DNA of 64,000 nucleotides from Clostridiaceae bacterium (GCA_016293155.1 JAEDEU010000001.1:11628-75627); one strand, 5' to 3'. Numbered from the stretch's first letter, positions 9,169 to 18,370 are shown. A program made the numbers and translations. Notes: generated by a model not told the origin, from the letters alone.

Positions 9169-9542
9169 CGACATTGATTCTCGGCGGAATGGCGCAGGGC
9201 AAAACCGCGCTGGCGCAGTCGCTCTGCCCGAATACGGCGCGCTTTGACGGCGGAGCGGATGAACCGGAGCGCATGGATGCGTGCGGCATCGTGGACGATC
9301 TGCATCTGCTCGTGCGCCGTATGCTGGAGCGCGGAGAGCAGCCGCAGGAGCTGCTGCCGCGCCTGCTCGGAAAAACCGTCGTGTGTACGGAAATCGGTCT
9401 GGGCATCGTTCCGATCGACCGCACGGAGCGCGACTGGCGCGAGTACACCGGACGGCTGTGCTGTGACCTCGCCGCGCAGGCGGACCGCGTGATTCTCGTG
9501 CGCTGCGGAATCAGCCGCACGATCAAGGGAGAGCTGCTATGA
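9165..9542 (+). CDS. Short CobU-like P-loop protein
   Basis: This 125-residue protein resembles a shortened CobU. It keeps an N-terminal P-loop (LILGGMAQGKTALAQSL) and the C-terminal block CTEIGLGIVPIDRTERDWRE followed by LCCDLAAQADRVILVRCGI, which matches the CobU end. It lacks the central segment with the His-x-x-x-Arg that carries GMP in CobU. A full CobU is encoded two genes upstream, so this is not the only copy. It may be a kinase-only partner or a regulator of nucleotide-loop assembly; that is inference. It overlaps cobS and cbiB by 4 bp on each side, so it is a real coupled gene rather than debris. Confidence 0.75.
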   Translation: MTTLILGGMAQGKTALAQSLCPNTARFDGGADEPERMDACGIVDDLHLLVRRMLERGEQPQELLPRLLGKTVVCTEIGLGIVPIDRTERDWREYTGRLCCDLAAQADRVILVRCGISRTIKGELL

Positions 9543-10507
9543 GCACGATGTTATGCGTTTTAATCGGCTTTTTGATGGACTGTATTTTGGGCGATCCGGA
9601 GCGGCTGTGGCATCCGATCTGCGGCATCGGCAAGCTGATTTCCGTGCTGGAAACGTGCATCCGCGGTCTGCTGCCGAAGACGCCCCGGTGGGAGGTCTTC
9701 GGCGGCGGCGTGATGTGGGTGCTCACGGTGGCGGTTTCATTTGCGGTTCCGTGGGGTATATTATGGCTGTGCGGACAGGTGCATCCCGCGCTGGCGTTTG
9801 CGGTGCAGTGCATCTTCTGCTGGCAGATTTTTGCCGCAAAATCACTCGCGCAGGCGAGTCTGCGCGTATACCGCGCCCTGCGGAAAAGCGATCTAAACGA
9901 GGCGCGTAAATATGTGTCCTGGATCGTCGGACGGGATACCGCGGAGCTGAGCGCGGAGCAGGTGACCAAGGCGGCGGTGGAGACCGTTGCGGAGAACGCA
10001 AGCGACGGCGTGATTGCTCCATTGCTCTATATGGTCATCGGCGGCGCGCCGCTGGCATTTGCCTATAAGGCGGTCAACACGATGGACTCCATGACCGGCT
10101 ATAAAAACGATACTTATTATTATTTCGGACGCATTCCGGCAAAGCTGGATGATGTATTCAACTGGATTCCGGCGCGGCTGACCGGTCTGCTGTTTGTGCT
10201 GTGTGCACGGATGGCGGGGCTAAGCAGGAAAGGCGCATGGAAGATTTACCGCCGCGACCGGCACAATCATTCCAGTCCGAATGCGGCGCATCCGGAATCC
10301 GCCTGTGCAGGTGCCCTCGGCGTACAGCTCGCGGGCAATGCGTATTATTTTGGAAAGCTGTATGAAAAACCGACCATCGGCGACGCCCTGCGCCCGATTG
10401 AGCCGCAGGACATCCCGCGCGCCAACCGGCTGATGCAGGTGAGCGCGGCGGTCGGCGTGCTGATCTGCTGTGCGGTGCGTTTGATTGCGGAGGGATTGCT
10501 TTGGTGA
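9539..10507 (+). CDS. cbiB: Adenosylcobinamide-phosphate synthase
   Basis: CbiB attaches aminopropanol phosphate to adenosylcobyric acid. The 322-residue integral membrane protein starts LCVLIGFLMDCILGDPERL, followed by WHPICGIGKLIS, both typical. Further motifs are DGVIAPLLYMVIGGAPLAF, KAVNTMDSMTGYKN and SSPNAAHPESACAGALGVQL. The start overlaps the short CobU-like gene by 4 bp and the stop overlaps cobD by 7 bp. Confidence 0.94.
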   Translation: MSTMLCVLIGFLMDCILGDPERLWHPICGIGKLISVLETCIRGLLPKTPRWEVFGGGVMWVLTVAVSFAVPWGILWLCGQVHPALAFAVQCIFCWQIFAAKSLAQASLRVYRALRKSDLNEARKYVSWIVGRDTAELSAEQVTKAAVETVAENASDGVIAPLLYMVIGGAPLAFAYKAVNTMDSMTGYKNDTYYYFGRIPAKLDDVFNWIPARLTGLLFVLCARMAGLSRKGAWKIYRRDRHNHSSPNAAHPESACAGALGVQLAGNAYYFGKLYEKPTIGDALRPIEPQDIPRANRLMQVSAAVGVLICCAVRLIAEGLLW

Positions 10508-11520
10508 TACACGGAGGAGATCTGTTCGGCTATGCCGAGCGCAATCCGGGCAGACAGGCACTGGATTTTTCCGCCAATCTCAACCCGCTCGGCACACCGG
10601 AAGCCGTTGTGCAGGCAATTCACGGCGCACCGCTCGACCGGTATCCCGACCCGCTTTGCCGCGCGCTGCGGCGGGCGATGGCGGAGAAATGGAACACCGC
10701 TCCGGAGACCATTTTCTGCGGCGCGGGCGCGGCGGATGTGATCTTCCGTCTGGCACTGGCGCTCAAGCCCAAGCGGGCGATTGTGCCCGCCCCGACCTTT
10801 GCGGAATACGCGGCGGCGCTGCGCATGACCGGCTGTGAAGTGCAGTCGGTATCCATCGGCGCGGAGCACGAGCGGTTTGACGCGCTGATCGGCGCGGTCA
10901 CGGAGGACACCGATCTGATCTGCCTGTGCAGCCCGAACAATCCGACTGGACTGCGCATCACAAAGGCGCAGTTTGATGCGGTTTATGCGCGGGCACGGGA
11001 ATGCGGCGCGGTGATTTTGCTGGACGAATGCTTCGGCAGCCTGTGCACTGAGCCGGAAAGCCTGTACACGGGTCAGGCGGATGTGATTTTGCTCGGCTCA
11101 TTTACCAAGAGCTTTGCGATACCGGATGTGCGCCTGGGCTTTTGCCGCAGCGAAAACCGCGCGCTGATTGACAAATTATATGCCTGCGGACAGCCGTGGG
11201 CGGTGACCGGCGCGGCGCAGGCGGCAGGCATGGCGGCGCTGAACGAGGAGGAATTTCTCGCGCGGTCGAGAGCATATCTCGCCGCACAGCGGGAGTATCT
11301 CATTTCCAACCTGCGCGCACTGGGATACCGCGTGATCGACGGACAGGCGAATTTCCTGCTGTGCCGGGCAGAGCGGAGCATTTGCAGCGCGGCGGAACAG
11401 CGCGGTATTTTACTGCGCTCGTGCGCAAACTTTGACGGACTGGATGACACGTGGTTCCGCATCGCGGTGCGGACGCAGGAGGAAAACCGCATTCTCATTC
11501 GCACACTGGAGGGACTGTAA
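10501..11520 (+). CDS. cobD: Threonine-phosphate decarboxylase
   Basis: This PLP enzyme makes (R)-1-amino-2-propanol O-2-phosphate, the substrate of the upstream CbiB. The protein is about 339 residues, an aminotransferase-fold relative of histidinol-phosphate aminotransferase. Seen are HGGDLFGYAERNP, DFSANLNPLG, CSPNNPTGL and the PLP lysine in LLGSFTKSFAIPDVRLGF. There is no ATG: TTG 10501 (spacing 6 from GGAGGG at 10489) and GTG 10504 (spacing 9) are both possible. The TAA stop shares a base with the cbiP ATG. HisC is excluded by the operon context and the N-terminal motif. Confidence 0.9.
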   Translation: MVIHGGDLFGYAERNPGRQALDFSANLNPLGTPEAVVQAIHGAPLDRYPDPLCRALRRAMAEKWNTAPETIFCGAGAADVIFRLALALKPKRAIVPAPTFAEYAAALRMTGCEVQSVSIGAEHERFDALIGAVTEDTDLICLCSPNNPTGLRITKAQFDAVYARARECGAVILLDECFGSLCTEPESLYTGQADVILLGSFTKSFAIPDVRLGFCRSENRALIDKLYACGQPWAVTGAAQAAGMAALNEEEFLARSRAYLAAQREYLISNLRALGYRVIDGQANFLLCRAERSICSAAEQRGILLRSCANFDGLDDTWFRIAVRTQEENRILIRTLEGL

Positions 11521-13022
11521 TGGCGAAGTGCATCATGGTGCAGGGCACCACATCCAACGCGGGCAAAAGCCTGACGGTTGCGGCGCTGTGCCGCATTTTT
11601 GCGCAGGACGGATACAGAGTAGCGCCGTTCAAGTCGCAGAACATGGCGCTCAATTCGTTCATCACGGCGGACGGCATGGAGATGGGGCGTGCGCAGGTCG
11701 TACAGGCGGAGGCGGCAGGTCTCGCGCCCGATGTGCGCATGAACCCGATTCTGCTCAAGCCGACCAGCGACTGCGGCTCACAGGTGATCGTGAACGGAAA
11801 GCCGATCGGCAATATGCGTGCGGCGGAATATTTTCGCTTCAAAACCCAGCTGATTCCGGATATTATGCAGGCGTACAACAGCCTTGCGGCGGAAAACGAT
11901 ATTATTGTGATCGAGGGTGCGGGCAGCCCGGCGGAGATCAATCTCAAGGCGCAGGACATCGTGAACATGGGCATGGCGAAGCTGGCGGATGCTCCCGTGC
12001 TGCTGGTCGGGGATATCGACCGCGGCGGCGTGTTCGCATCGCTGTACGGCACGGTGGAGCTGCTGGAGCCGGACGAGCGCGCCCGCATCAAGGGACTGAT
12101 TATCAACAAATTCCGCGGCGATCCGGCGATTCTGGAGCCCGGACTGGATATGCTGGAGGAAAAGGTGCACATCCCGTTTGTCGGCGTGGTGCCGTACCTG
12201 CACGTGGACATCGACGACGAGGACAGCCTTTCCGAGCGGCTGAGCAGTGCGCAGGATACCAAGGCGCTGCTGGACATCGCGGTCATCCGCCTGCCGCGGC
12301 TGTCCAATTTTACCGATTTCGACCCGCTGGGACGGCAGGAGGGCGTATCGCTCCGTTATGTCGGCTCGGTCGAGGCGCTCGGACAGCCGGATCTGATTCT
12401 GCTGCCCGGCAGCAAGAACACGATGGGCGACCTGCGCTGGCTGCGTCAGAACGGACTAGAGGCGGAGATCAAAAAATATGCCGCGGCAGGCGGTGCGGTG
12501 ATCGGCATCTGCGGCGGCTATCAGATGATGGGCGAAACGCTGTCCGACCCGCACGGCGTGGAGGACGGCGGCGCGATGGACGGCATCGGACTGCTGCCCA
12601 TGCACACGGAATTTTCCATGGAAAAAACCACCTCGCAGGTCACGGGCGCATTCCGGACGGTGGACGGCGCGTTTTCTGCTCTGTCCGACCAGTCGTTTGC
12701 CGGCTATGAAATTCACATGGGCGTGAGCACCTCCAGCGGCGGTGCGCCGCTTACAAGGCTCAGCCGTTCGGGCGAAGCAGTATCGGACGGCTTACAAAAT
12801 GGCAGCTGCCTCGGCACCTATGTGCACGGCATCTTTGACAGCGAGGAGGTCTGCCGTGCGCTTGTGCGCACGCTGCTCAAGCGCAGAGGACTGAGCGAGG
12901 ACGCGCTCACGGTCATCAGCCACGAGGAATATCGTCGGCAGCAGTATGACCTGCTCGCGGACAGCGTGCGGAAGTCGCTGGATATGGATGCAATCTATCG
13001 GATTTTGAATGGAGAAGCGTGA
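11520..13022 (+). CDS. cbiP: Cobyric acid synthase
   Basis: CbiP amidates the b, d, e and g side chains of adenosylcobyrinate a,c-diamide with glutamine and ATP. The start is ATG 11520, overlapping the cobD stop (TAATG); the open frame reaches further back but the family begins KCIMVQGTTSNAGKSLTV. The 500 residues also show APFKSQNMALNS, GDIDRGGVFASLYGT, LPGSKNTMGDLRWL and the glutaminase cysteine in GICGGYQMMG. The end overlaps cobO as TGATG. Confidence 0.95.
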   Translation: MAKCIMVQGTTSNAGKSLTVAALCRIFAQDGYRVAPFKSQNMALNSFITADGMEMGRAQVVQAEAAGLAPDVRMNPILLKPTSDCGSQVIVNGKPIGNMRAAEYFRFKTQLIPDIMQAYNSLAAENDIIVIEGAGSPAEINLKAQDIVNMGMAKLADAPVLLVGDIDRGGVFASLYGTVELLEPDERARIKGLIINKFRGDPAILEPGLDMLEEKVHIPFVGVVPYLHVDIDDEDSLSERLSSAQDTKALLDIAVIRLPRLSNFTDFDPLGRQEGVSLRYVGSVEALGQPDLILLPGSKNTMGDLRWLRQNGLEAEIKKYAAAGGAVIGICGGYQMMGETLSDPHGVEDGGAMDGIGLLPMHTEFSMEKTTSQVTGAFRTVDGAFSALSDQSFAGYEIHMGVSTSSGGAPLTRLSRSGEAVSDGLQNGSCLGTYVHGIFDSEEVCRALVRTLLKRRGLSEDALTVISHEEYRRQQYDLLADSVRKSLDMDAIYRILNGEA

Positions 13023-13543
13023 TGGAACAGGGACTGATTCACATCTACCACGGGGACGGCAAGGGAAAAACCACCTGCGCCTTCGGTCTGGCGCTCCGGT
13101 GCGCGGGCTGCGGTGAGAAGGTCGTGATTTTGCAGCTGCTCAAGGGCGGCGAGACCGGCGAGGTCGAGGCGCTTTCGCGCTTTTCCAATGTCGAGCTGGT
13201 ACGCGGCAATCCCGCAGAAAAGTTCACCTTTCAGATGAACGAGGCGGAGCTTGCCGCCGTGCGCGCCGAGCACGACCGCAATTTTGCCGAGGCCGTCCGG
13301 CTGGCGCAGAATGCGCGGATGCTGGTGATCGACGAGCTGATGGCGGCATGGAACAAGGAGCTGATCGACCGCGCGGCGGTGCTTGATTTTCTTGACCACA
13401 AGCCGGAGCGGCTGGAGGTCGTGCTGACCGGACGCAATCCGCCGGAGGAGCTGCTGCGGCGTGCGGATTATATCACGGAAATGAAAAAACAGCGTCATCC
13501 GTTTGACTGCGGCATCTGTGCGCGTCGCGGGATTGAGCTGTAA
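13022..13543 (+). CDS. cobO: Corrinoid adenosyltransferase, CobA/CobO/BtuR type
   Basis: It transfers the adenosyl group of ATP to the reduced cobalt of corrinoids. The 173 residues start at ATG 13022 in the TGATG overlap with cbiP; a GTG one codon earlier is also possible. The glycine-rich ATP site is YHGDGKGKTTCAFGLALR, and the later motifs VIDELMAAWNKEL and VLTGRNPPEELL are family-typical. It adenosylates intermediates so that CobU/CbiB/CobS act on adenosyl forms. Confidence 0.93.
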   Translation: MEQGLIHIYHGDGKGKTTCAFGLALRCAGCGEKVVILQLLKGGETGEVEALSRFSNVELVRGNPAEKFTFQMNEAELAAVRAEHDRNFAEAVRLAQNARMLVIDELMAAWNKELIDRAAVLDFLDHKPERLEVVLTGRNPPEELLRRADYITEMKKQRHPFDCGICARRGIEL

Positions 13544-13585
13544 GGAATGCAGGGACAGGCGAATGCTCCGCGAAGGGAGGACATC

Positions 13586-14221
13586 ATGTTTGAAATTGTA
13601 AAACCGAATGAAATTGAAAAAAAGAGCTTTGAAATCATCACCTCAGAGCTGGGCGGACGCACCTTTGCGCCGGAGATCGAGCCGATTGTCAAGCGCGTCA
13701 TCCACACAAGTGCGGATTTCGACTATGCGGACAATCTGGTGTTCACGGAGGGTGCCGTGCCGCGCGCGCTGGAGGCGCTCAAACACGGCGCACATATCGT
13801 CACGGATACCACCATGGCGATGAGCGGCATCAACAAGCGCACGCTCGCGGCGCTCGGCGGTGAGGTACACTGTTTTATCGGAGACGAGGATGTGGCACAG
13901 CAGGCGAAGGAACGCGGCGTGACGCGCTCCATGGTTTCCATGGAAAAGGCGGCGGCGATGGAGGTTCCGCTGATCTTTGCCATCGGCAATGCGCCGACCG
14001 CGCTCATCAGCCTGTGCGAGCTGATGGACAGGGGTGCGGTATCGCCGGAGCTGGTGATCGGCGTGCCGGTGGGCTTTGTCAATGTGGTGGAATCCAAGGA
14101 GCTGGTGCTGGAGCACGAGGTGCCCGCCATTGTTGCGCGCGGGCGCAAGGGCGGCAGCAATGTTGCCGCGGCGATTGTCAACGCACTGCTGTATCAGGTC
14201 AGACAGCGCGAGGGATTTTAA
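13586..14221 (+). CDS. cbiC: Cobalt-precorrin-8 methylmutase
   Basis: CbiC moves the C11 methyl group to C12, producing cobyrinate. I choose ATG 13586, preceded by GGGAGG, giving 211 residues, instead of the upstream in-frame codon at 13547. His40 in VKRVIHTSADFDYADN is the catalytic histidine. Further motifs are VTDTTMAMSGINK, FAIGNAPTAL and GVPVGFVNVVESKE. It stands 42 bases after cobO, the largest gap in the operon, so it may have its own translation signal but no promoter was evident. Confidence 0.94.
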   Translation: MFEIVKPNEIEKKSFEIITSELGGRTFAPEIEPIVKRVIHTSADFDYADNLVFTEGAVPRALEALKHGAHIVTDTTMAMSGINKRTLAALGGEVHCFIGDEDVAQQAKERGVTRSMVSMEKAAAMEVPLIFAIGNAPTALISLCELMDRGAVSPELVIGVPVGFVNVVESKELVLEHEVPAIVARGRKGGSNVAAAIVNALLYQVRQREGF

Positions 14222-14237
14222 ACCGGAGGGATCGGAA

Positions 14238-15296
14238 ATGACACTGGAGCAGACGATAAACCGGATTCGTCCCGCGGATGCGGATGCAATGGCGCGTGCA
14301 TGGCAGCACTGGGACTCCATTGCAAAGCCGCTGCGCAGTCTGGGACTGCTGGAGGAGGCGGTGGTTCAGCTCGCGGGCATTCAGCGCACGCCGGATATCC
14401 GCATCGACCGCCGCCGCGTGGTCGTCATGTGCGCGGACAACGGCATTGTGGCGCAGGGCGTGACGCAGAGTGAGCAGCATGTGACCGCCGTGGTCACGGA
14501 AAATATCGCGCGGCATAACTCCTCGGTCTGCCGCATGGCGGCATCGCTCGGCGCGGAGGTGGTTCCGGTGGATGTCGGCGTCGCGGAGGAGGTGCACGCG
14601 GACGGGATTGTTTCGCGCAAAATCGCACACGGTACGCAGGATTTTACGCAGACGCGCGCCATGACGCGGGAGCAGGCGGTGCAGGCGATCGAGGTCGGCA
14701 TTGAGATGGCGGAGCGCGCACAGGCAGACGGCATCAATCTGCTTGCGGCGGGCGAGATGGGCATCGGCAATACGACCACCTCGGCGGCGATTGCCGCGGT
14801 TCTGCTGGGAGCGGAGCCGGAGACGGTCACAGGGCGCGGCTCGGGTCTGACGAGCGCGGGATTGCAAAAGAAGATTCAGGTCATCCGCGACGGCATCGCC
14901 CTGCATCAGCCGGATCCGGAGGACATCGTGGATGTGCTCAGCGCGGTGGGCGGCTTTGACCTGTGCGCGATGTGCGGACTGTATCTGGGCGCGGCGGCAC
15001 TGGGCATCGGCGTGGTGCTGGACGGGATTATCTCCTGTGTGGCGGCGCTGTGTGCGTGCCGGCTGTGTCCCGAGGCGGCGGACTACCTGATTGCCTCGCA
15101 CCAGTCGGCGGAGCCTGCGGGCAAAATGCTGCTGGATGCACTGCACAAAAAGCCGATCATTCTGGCAAATATGGCGCTCGGTGAGGGCACCGGTGCGGTT
15201 GCATTGTGGCCGCTGCTCGATCTCGCACTGACTGTGTACCGCGAGATGTGCACCTTTGACCAGACGGATATCGGCGTATATGTGCCGCTCAAGTAA
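14238..15296 (+). CDS. cobT: Nicotinate-nucleotide-dimethylbenzimidazole phosphoribosyltransferase
   Basis: CobT makes alpha-ribazole phosphate from nicotinate mononucleotide and the lower-ligand base. The start is ATG 14238 after ACCGGAGGG; the upstream in-frame ATG lies inside cbiC. The 352 residues show VVVMCADNGIVAQGVTQSE, LLAAGEMGIGNTTTSAAI and ALGEGTGAVALWPLLDLA, the last holding the catalytic glutamate. No dedicated lower-ligand gene (bzaABCDE or bluB) is in the window, so the base used cannot be told. Confidence 0.95.
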   Translation: MTLEQTINRIRPADADAMARAWQHWDSIAKPLRSLGLLEEAVVQLAGIQRTPDIRIDRRRVVVMCADNGIVAQGVTQSEQHVTAVVTENIARHNSSVCRMAASLGAEVVPVDVGVAEEVHADGIVSRKIAHGTQDFTQTRAMTREQAVQAIEVGIEMAERAQADGINLLAAGEMGIGNTTTSAAIAAVLLGAEPETVTGRGSGLTSAGLQKKIQVIRDGIALHQPDPEDIVDVLSAVGGFDLCAMCGLYLGAAALGIGVVLDGIISCVAALCACRLCPEAADYLIASHQSAEPAGKMLLDALHKKPIILANMALGEGTGAVALWPLLDLALTVYREMCTFDQTDIGVYVPLK

Positions 15297-15329
15297 GGCA
15301 AAAATGTCTTGTCACAAGGAGGAAACCCG

Positions 15330-16022
15330 ATGAATCCACTCCGCGAACAGATCGCCGCGCATCTGCACGGGCTTGCGGATGAGCAGTACCGGATTTTTCA
15401 CAGCGGACTGTGTCCCGGAACGGACAACATTCTGGGCGTGCGCACGCCGGTGCTGCGGCAATACGCAAAGGAGCTGCTGCGGCAGTATCCGGCGGAGCAG
15501 CTGCTCGAAGCCGTCGGAAGTGACTGGTACGAGGAAATTCTGCTGCGCGGTCTGCTGATCGGTCTGGATCAATCCGCGCCATGGGAGATCACGTGGGCGC
15601 GTGTGGAGGCGTTTGTGCCTCTGATTGACAACTGGGCAGTGTGTGATCTGTTCTGCGCCGGACTGAAAGTCGTCAAAAAGCACCGCGCGGAGATGCTCGC
15701 ACGCATTCAGCCCTATCTGACCGCGCCGGAGGAATTTTCCGTGCGGTTTGCGCTGGTGATTCTGCTGGATTACTATATCGAAGAAAACACACTGGAAACC
15801 GTGTTTGACGCGGTGCGCCGCGTGCGGCATGACGGGTATTATGTCAAAATGGCGGCGGCATGGCTGATTTCCGTCTGTCTGGTCAAGCAGTACGGGCAGA
15901 CGGTGACGTTTTTGCAGACCGCTGAGCTGGACGAATGGACGCGCCGCAAGGCAATCCAGAAGGCGCGGGAGTCCCGCCGCCTGACAGCGGAGCAAAAGGA
16001 ATTTTTAAAGACGCTGAAATAA
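15330..16022 (+). CDS. DNA alkylation repair protein, AlkD-like
   Basis: This 230-residue all-helical protein resembles AlkD, a HEAT-repeat glycosylase that removes bulky or cationic alkylated bases. It shows GVRTPVLRQYAKELLRQYP, EEILLRGLLIG, LIDNWAVCDLFCAGLK and a C-terminal WTRRKAIQKARESRRLT, typical of the family. ATG 15330 follows AAGGAGG; an earlier TTG in frame is less likely. It sits 33 bases after cobT and before the shared terminator, so it is probably the last gene of the operon although unrelated to B12. Confidence 0.85.
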   Translation: MNPLREQIAAHLHGLADEQYRIFHSGLCPGTDNILGVRTPVLRQYAKELLRQYPAEQLLEAVGSDWYEEILLRGLLIGLDQSAPWEITWARVEAFVPLIDNWAVCDLFCAGLKVVKKHRAEMLARIQPYLTAPEEFSVRFALVILLDYYIEENTLETVFDAVRRVRHDGYYVKMAAAWLISVCLVKQYGQTVTFLQTAELDEWTRRKAIQKARESRRLTAEQKEFLKTLK

Positions 16023-16027
16023 CAGAA

Positions 16028-16056
16028 ACGGCAGGGTGTTCATCCCTGCCGTTTTT
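16028..16056. terminator. Bidirectional intrinsic terminator
   Basis: A 9-bp perfect stem (ACGGCAGGG / CCCTGCCGT) with a 7-base loop is followed by TTTTT on the plus strand. It lies between the end of the cobalamin operon and the convergent RACo gene. Confidence 0.88.
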
Positions 16057-16060
16057 GATG

Positions 16061-17557
16061 TTATTCCTCCTCGCCGAACATCATACATTCGACGTAGTAA
16101 TCCATAAAGGTTTCGCTTGTGGAGAGTGCAAGCTCGGTGGCGTTTTTGGAAAGGTCAAACGCCCTGTCCCGCAGTTCGGGCTGGAGCAGCAGCATAGCTG
16201 CGCCCGCAAGCGCGGCATTGCCCAAAAAGTGTACGCGGTCTGCCAGCACCGGCGGAATCAGTCCGATTGCTCCCGCCGACTGCGGATTCATGCTGGAACC
16301 GAAGCCGCCTGCGATGTACAGCGTGTCGATGTCCGCCAGCTCTACGCCGCGTTCCTCGGAGAGCGTCAGAATGCCCGCACAGACCGCTGCCTTGGCGAGC
16401 TGAAGCTGCCGCACGTCCTTGGTGGAAATCCCCACCCTGTCCGTCAGCATAAAATCCTCCTCCAGAAAGCCGGAATCCTCCAGCTCCTCCAGCTTCAGCA
16501 TCACGGCAAGGGCATCCAGCACGCCGGAGCCGCAGATGCCGGTCGGCTCGCCGCCGCCGATAACCTCGAACGTCACGTTGTCCTCCGCGTCACAGGAGAC
16601 CGTGCGGATGGCACCGTCCGCGGCAGGCATACCGCAGGACAGACCCGCACCCTCGAACGCCGGACCGGCTGCCGTGGAGCAGCAGACCAGCTCGCCGTCG
16701 TGCAGCAGCGCCATCTCGCCGTTGGTGCCGATGTCCGCGAGCAGGGAGGTGTTCGATTGATCCGCCATGCCGGAGGCGAGAATTGCACAGGTGATATCCG
16801 CACCGACATATGCGCCCGTACAGCGCGGCAGATAGACCGGCGCACCGGCAAGCGTGCGCGTGCTGATGCGTCCGAAATCCGACTGCACCTTGAACGGGGA
16901 AACCGCCAGAGAAGCGGGATCCAGTCCCTCGAACAGGTGCAGCATCGTGCTGTTGCCGGTGACAACCGACTCGGTGATTTCTGAAACGCCAGACTCTGCC
17001 ATGCACTGTGCCGCGAGCTCCTCCAGCTGATCGCAGATTGCCGCCTGAACCGTGCTCAGTCCGACCTCCGCACAGGCGGAGATGCGCGAGATGACATCCG
17101 CGCCGAAGCGGCGCTGACGGTTTTCCTCCGCGCGCTCGGCAAGCACTGTGCCGGTGGAGCGGTCATACAGGCGCACAACGACGGTGGTGGTGCCGATGTC
17201 CACGGCGAGTCCGCAGCCGGTCTGCGTGCAGACCACCGGAAGCGCCTCCGCCCAGGTCAAAATGCGTGCGTGCTCGTCCGTGTGCAGCTCGACGGTGCAG
17301 TCGCCCTCTGCGCGGCAGGAGCACGCCAGACGGATTCCGGCAGCGCGGTCGGCATCCGAAAGATGGGAAAGCTCATGCGCATCCGGTGCACTGACCGCGC
17401 CGCGCACGGTCACGCGGCATTTGCCGCAGGTGTGATTGCCCGCGCAGGGCAGAGGAAAGTCGCAGCCCGCATGGGTGATCGCCTCGGAAAGCAGGGCGCC
17501 GGACGGCAGCTCAACCGAATGGGTGTGGTTTTTGGAAATAATCGTGATGATGCTCAT
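16061..17557 (-). CDS. RACo-type corrinoid activation protein (2Fe-2S ferredoxin + ASKHA/DUF4445)
   Basis: The family reduces inactive Co(II) corrinoid proteins to Co(I) at the cost of ATP. The 498 residues start at ATG 17557; the open frame extends further but the motif order favours this start. The N-terminal ferredoxin domain has Cys38, Cys44, Cys47 and Cys79 (CAGNHTCGKC, then LACSC), a plant-type 2Fe-2S pattern. The rest is an actin-like ATPase: VDIGTTTVVVRLYD, DIGTNGEMALLHDG, GGGEPTGICGSGVLD and YIAGGFGSSMNPQSAGAIGL. The start overlaps the DUF1638 gene by 4 bp. With the corrinoid protein two genes upstream it forms a methyl-transfer module. Confidence 0.9.
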   Translation of the reverse strand: MSIITIISKNHTHSVELPSGALLSEAITHAGCDFPLPCAGNHTCGKCRVTVRGAVSAPDAHELSHLSDADRAAGIRLACSCRAEGDCTVELHTDEHARILTWAEALPVVCTQTGCGLAVDIGTTTVVVRLYDRSTGTVLAERAEENRQRRFGADVISRISACAEVGLSTVQAAICDQLEELAAQCMAESGVSEITESVVTGNSTMLHLFEGLDPASLAVSPFKVQSDFGRISTRTLAGAPVYLPRCTGAYVGADITCAILASGMADQSNTSLLADIGTNGEMALLHDGELVCCSTAAGPAFEGAGLSCGMPAADGAIRTVSCDAEDNVTFEVIGGGEPTGICGSGVLDALAVMLKLEELEDSGFLEEDFMLTDRVGISTKDVRQLQLAKAAVCAGILTLSEERGVELADIDTLYIAGGFGSSMNPQSAGAIGLIPPVLADRVHFLGNAALAGAAMLLLQPELRDRAFDLSKNATELALSTSETFMDYYVECMMFGEEE

Positions 17558-18303
17558 AAATCCTCCTCTACGGGCAGCGCCTGAAACTTTTTGCCGGTAA
17601 ATTCCTCCGCCACGCGGCAGCCCGGCGGGCAGGTGAGAAAGCGGGATTCCTCCCACGGGCCGTTCAGCAGGGCATGAAGAAAGGTGTTGTCGCCCTGCTC
17701 GCAGTGGTATTCCCAGCCGAAGTGCTCCGCAGCCTCCTTGGTGTACGTCTCGTGCTCCGGACGCTCACACACCGGACTTTTGATATAACAGCAGTGATGG
17801 TAGTTTTTGATCCAGGAATTTTCCATCTCTAACAGATACTCTGCGTTGTCCTCGCCGTATTCCTCGATATACTGCTCCAGCCTCGTCTGATAGCTGCGCT
17901 CGGACGGGGTGAAGGCGTTTTCAATCCAGCCGGTATTGTACCAGTAGCAGCCGGCATATTGCTTGAACAGCGCGAGATAGCGCTCGGAGGAGCCGAGAAA
18001 CAGGGAAATGCAGTCGTCACAGCGCGGGATGACCAGCGGCAGCGAGCGCGCCCTCAGTCCGATCACGCCGTTGGAGCACAGACCGTAGCCCAGACAGATG
18101 ATTTCAAAGCGCTTCTCCTCCGGCAGGCATTCGTTTTCTGCTTCAATGGCATCAATGGTCTTCTGCACGTCGCGGCGCAGCAGGTCGGGCGTGTCGTGCA
18201 GCCCCTGACGCAGCCACCAGGTACGGATGCAGTGGGAACTGGCGACCACCTCATAGGAAATTTCGCGGCTGAGTACCTGACAGCCGATCAGTGCGATGTT
18301 CAT
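17554..18303 (-). CDS. DUF1638 domain protein
   Basis: This 249-residue cytoplasmic protein is recognised as DUF1638, a family found beside corrinoid methyltransferase genes in methanogens and anaerobic bacteria; its biochemical role is unsettled. The chain is rich in cysteine and tryptophan (CLGYGLCSNGVIGL, IPRCDDCISLFLGS, KNYHHCCYIKSPVCE, TCPPGCRVAEEF), suggesting metal or redox chemistry. ATG 18303 has GGAGG six bases upstream and is preferred over an ATG two codons earlier. It overlaps the RACo gene by 4 bp. Confidence 0.78.
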   Translation of the reverse strand: MNIALIGCQVLSREISYEVVASSHCIRTWWLRQGLHDTPDLLRRDVQKTIDAIEAENECLPEEKRFEIICLGYGLCSNGVIGLRARSLPLVIPRCDDCISLFLGSSERYLALFKQYAGCYWYNTGWIENAFTPSERSYQTRLEQYIEEYGEDNAEYLLEMENSWIKNYHHCCYIKSPVCERPEHETYTKEAAEHFGWEYHCEQGDNTFLHALLNGPWEESRFLTCPPGCRVAEEFTGKKFQALPVEEDL

Positions 18304-18326
18304 AATCATCCTCCATCGAAAGAAAA

Positions 18327-18352
18327 AATGGGACGGAAAAACCCGCCCCATT
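18327..18352 (-). terminator. Intercistronic terminator/attenuator
   Basis: On the minus strand AATGGGGCGG pairs with CCGTCCCATT (one mismatch) and is followed by a T run. It sits between the corrinoid protein and DUF1638 genes, so the corrinoid protein should be made in excess of the two downstream proteins. Confidence 0.65.
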
Positions 18353-18370
18353 CGGTTTGTGTGACTGAGA

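Noticed and set aside
11432..12709. A 425-codon plus-strand frame inside cbiP
   Set aside because: It is a shifted reading of cbiP; glycine/arginine-rich and without motifs.
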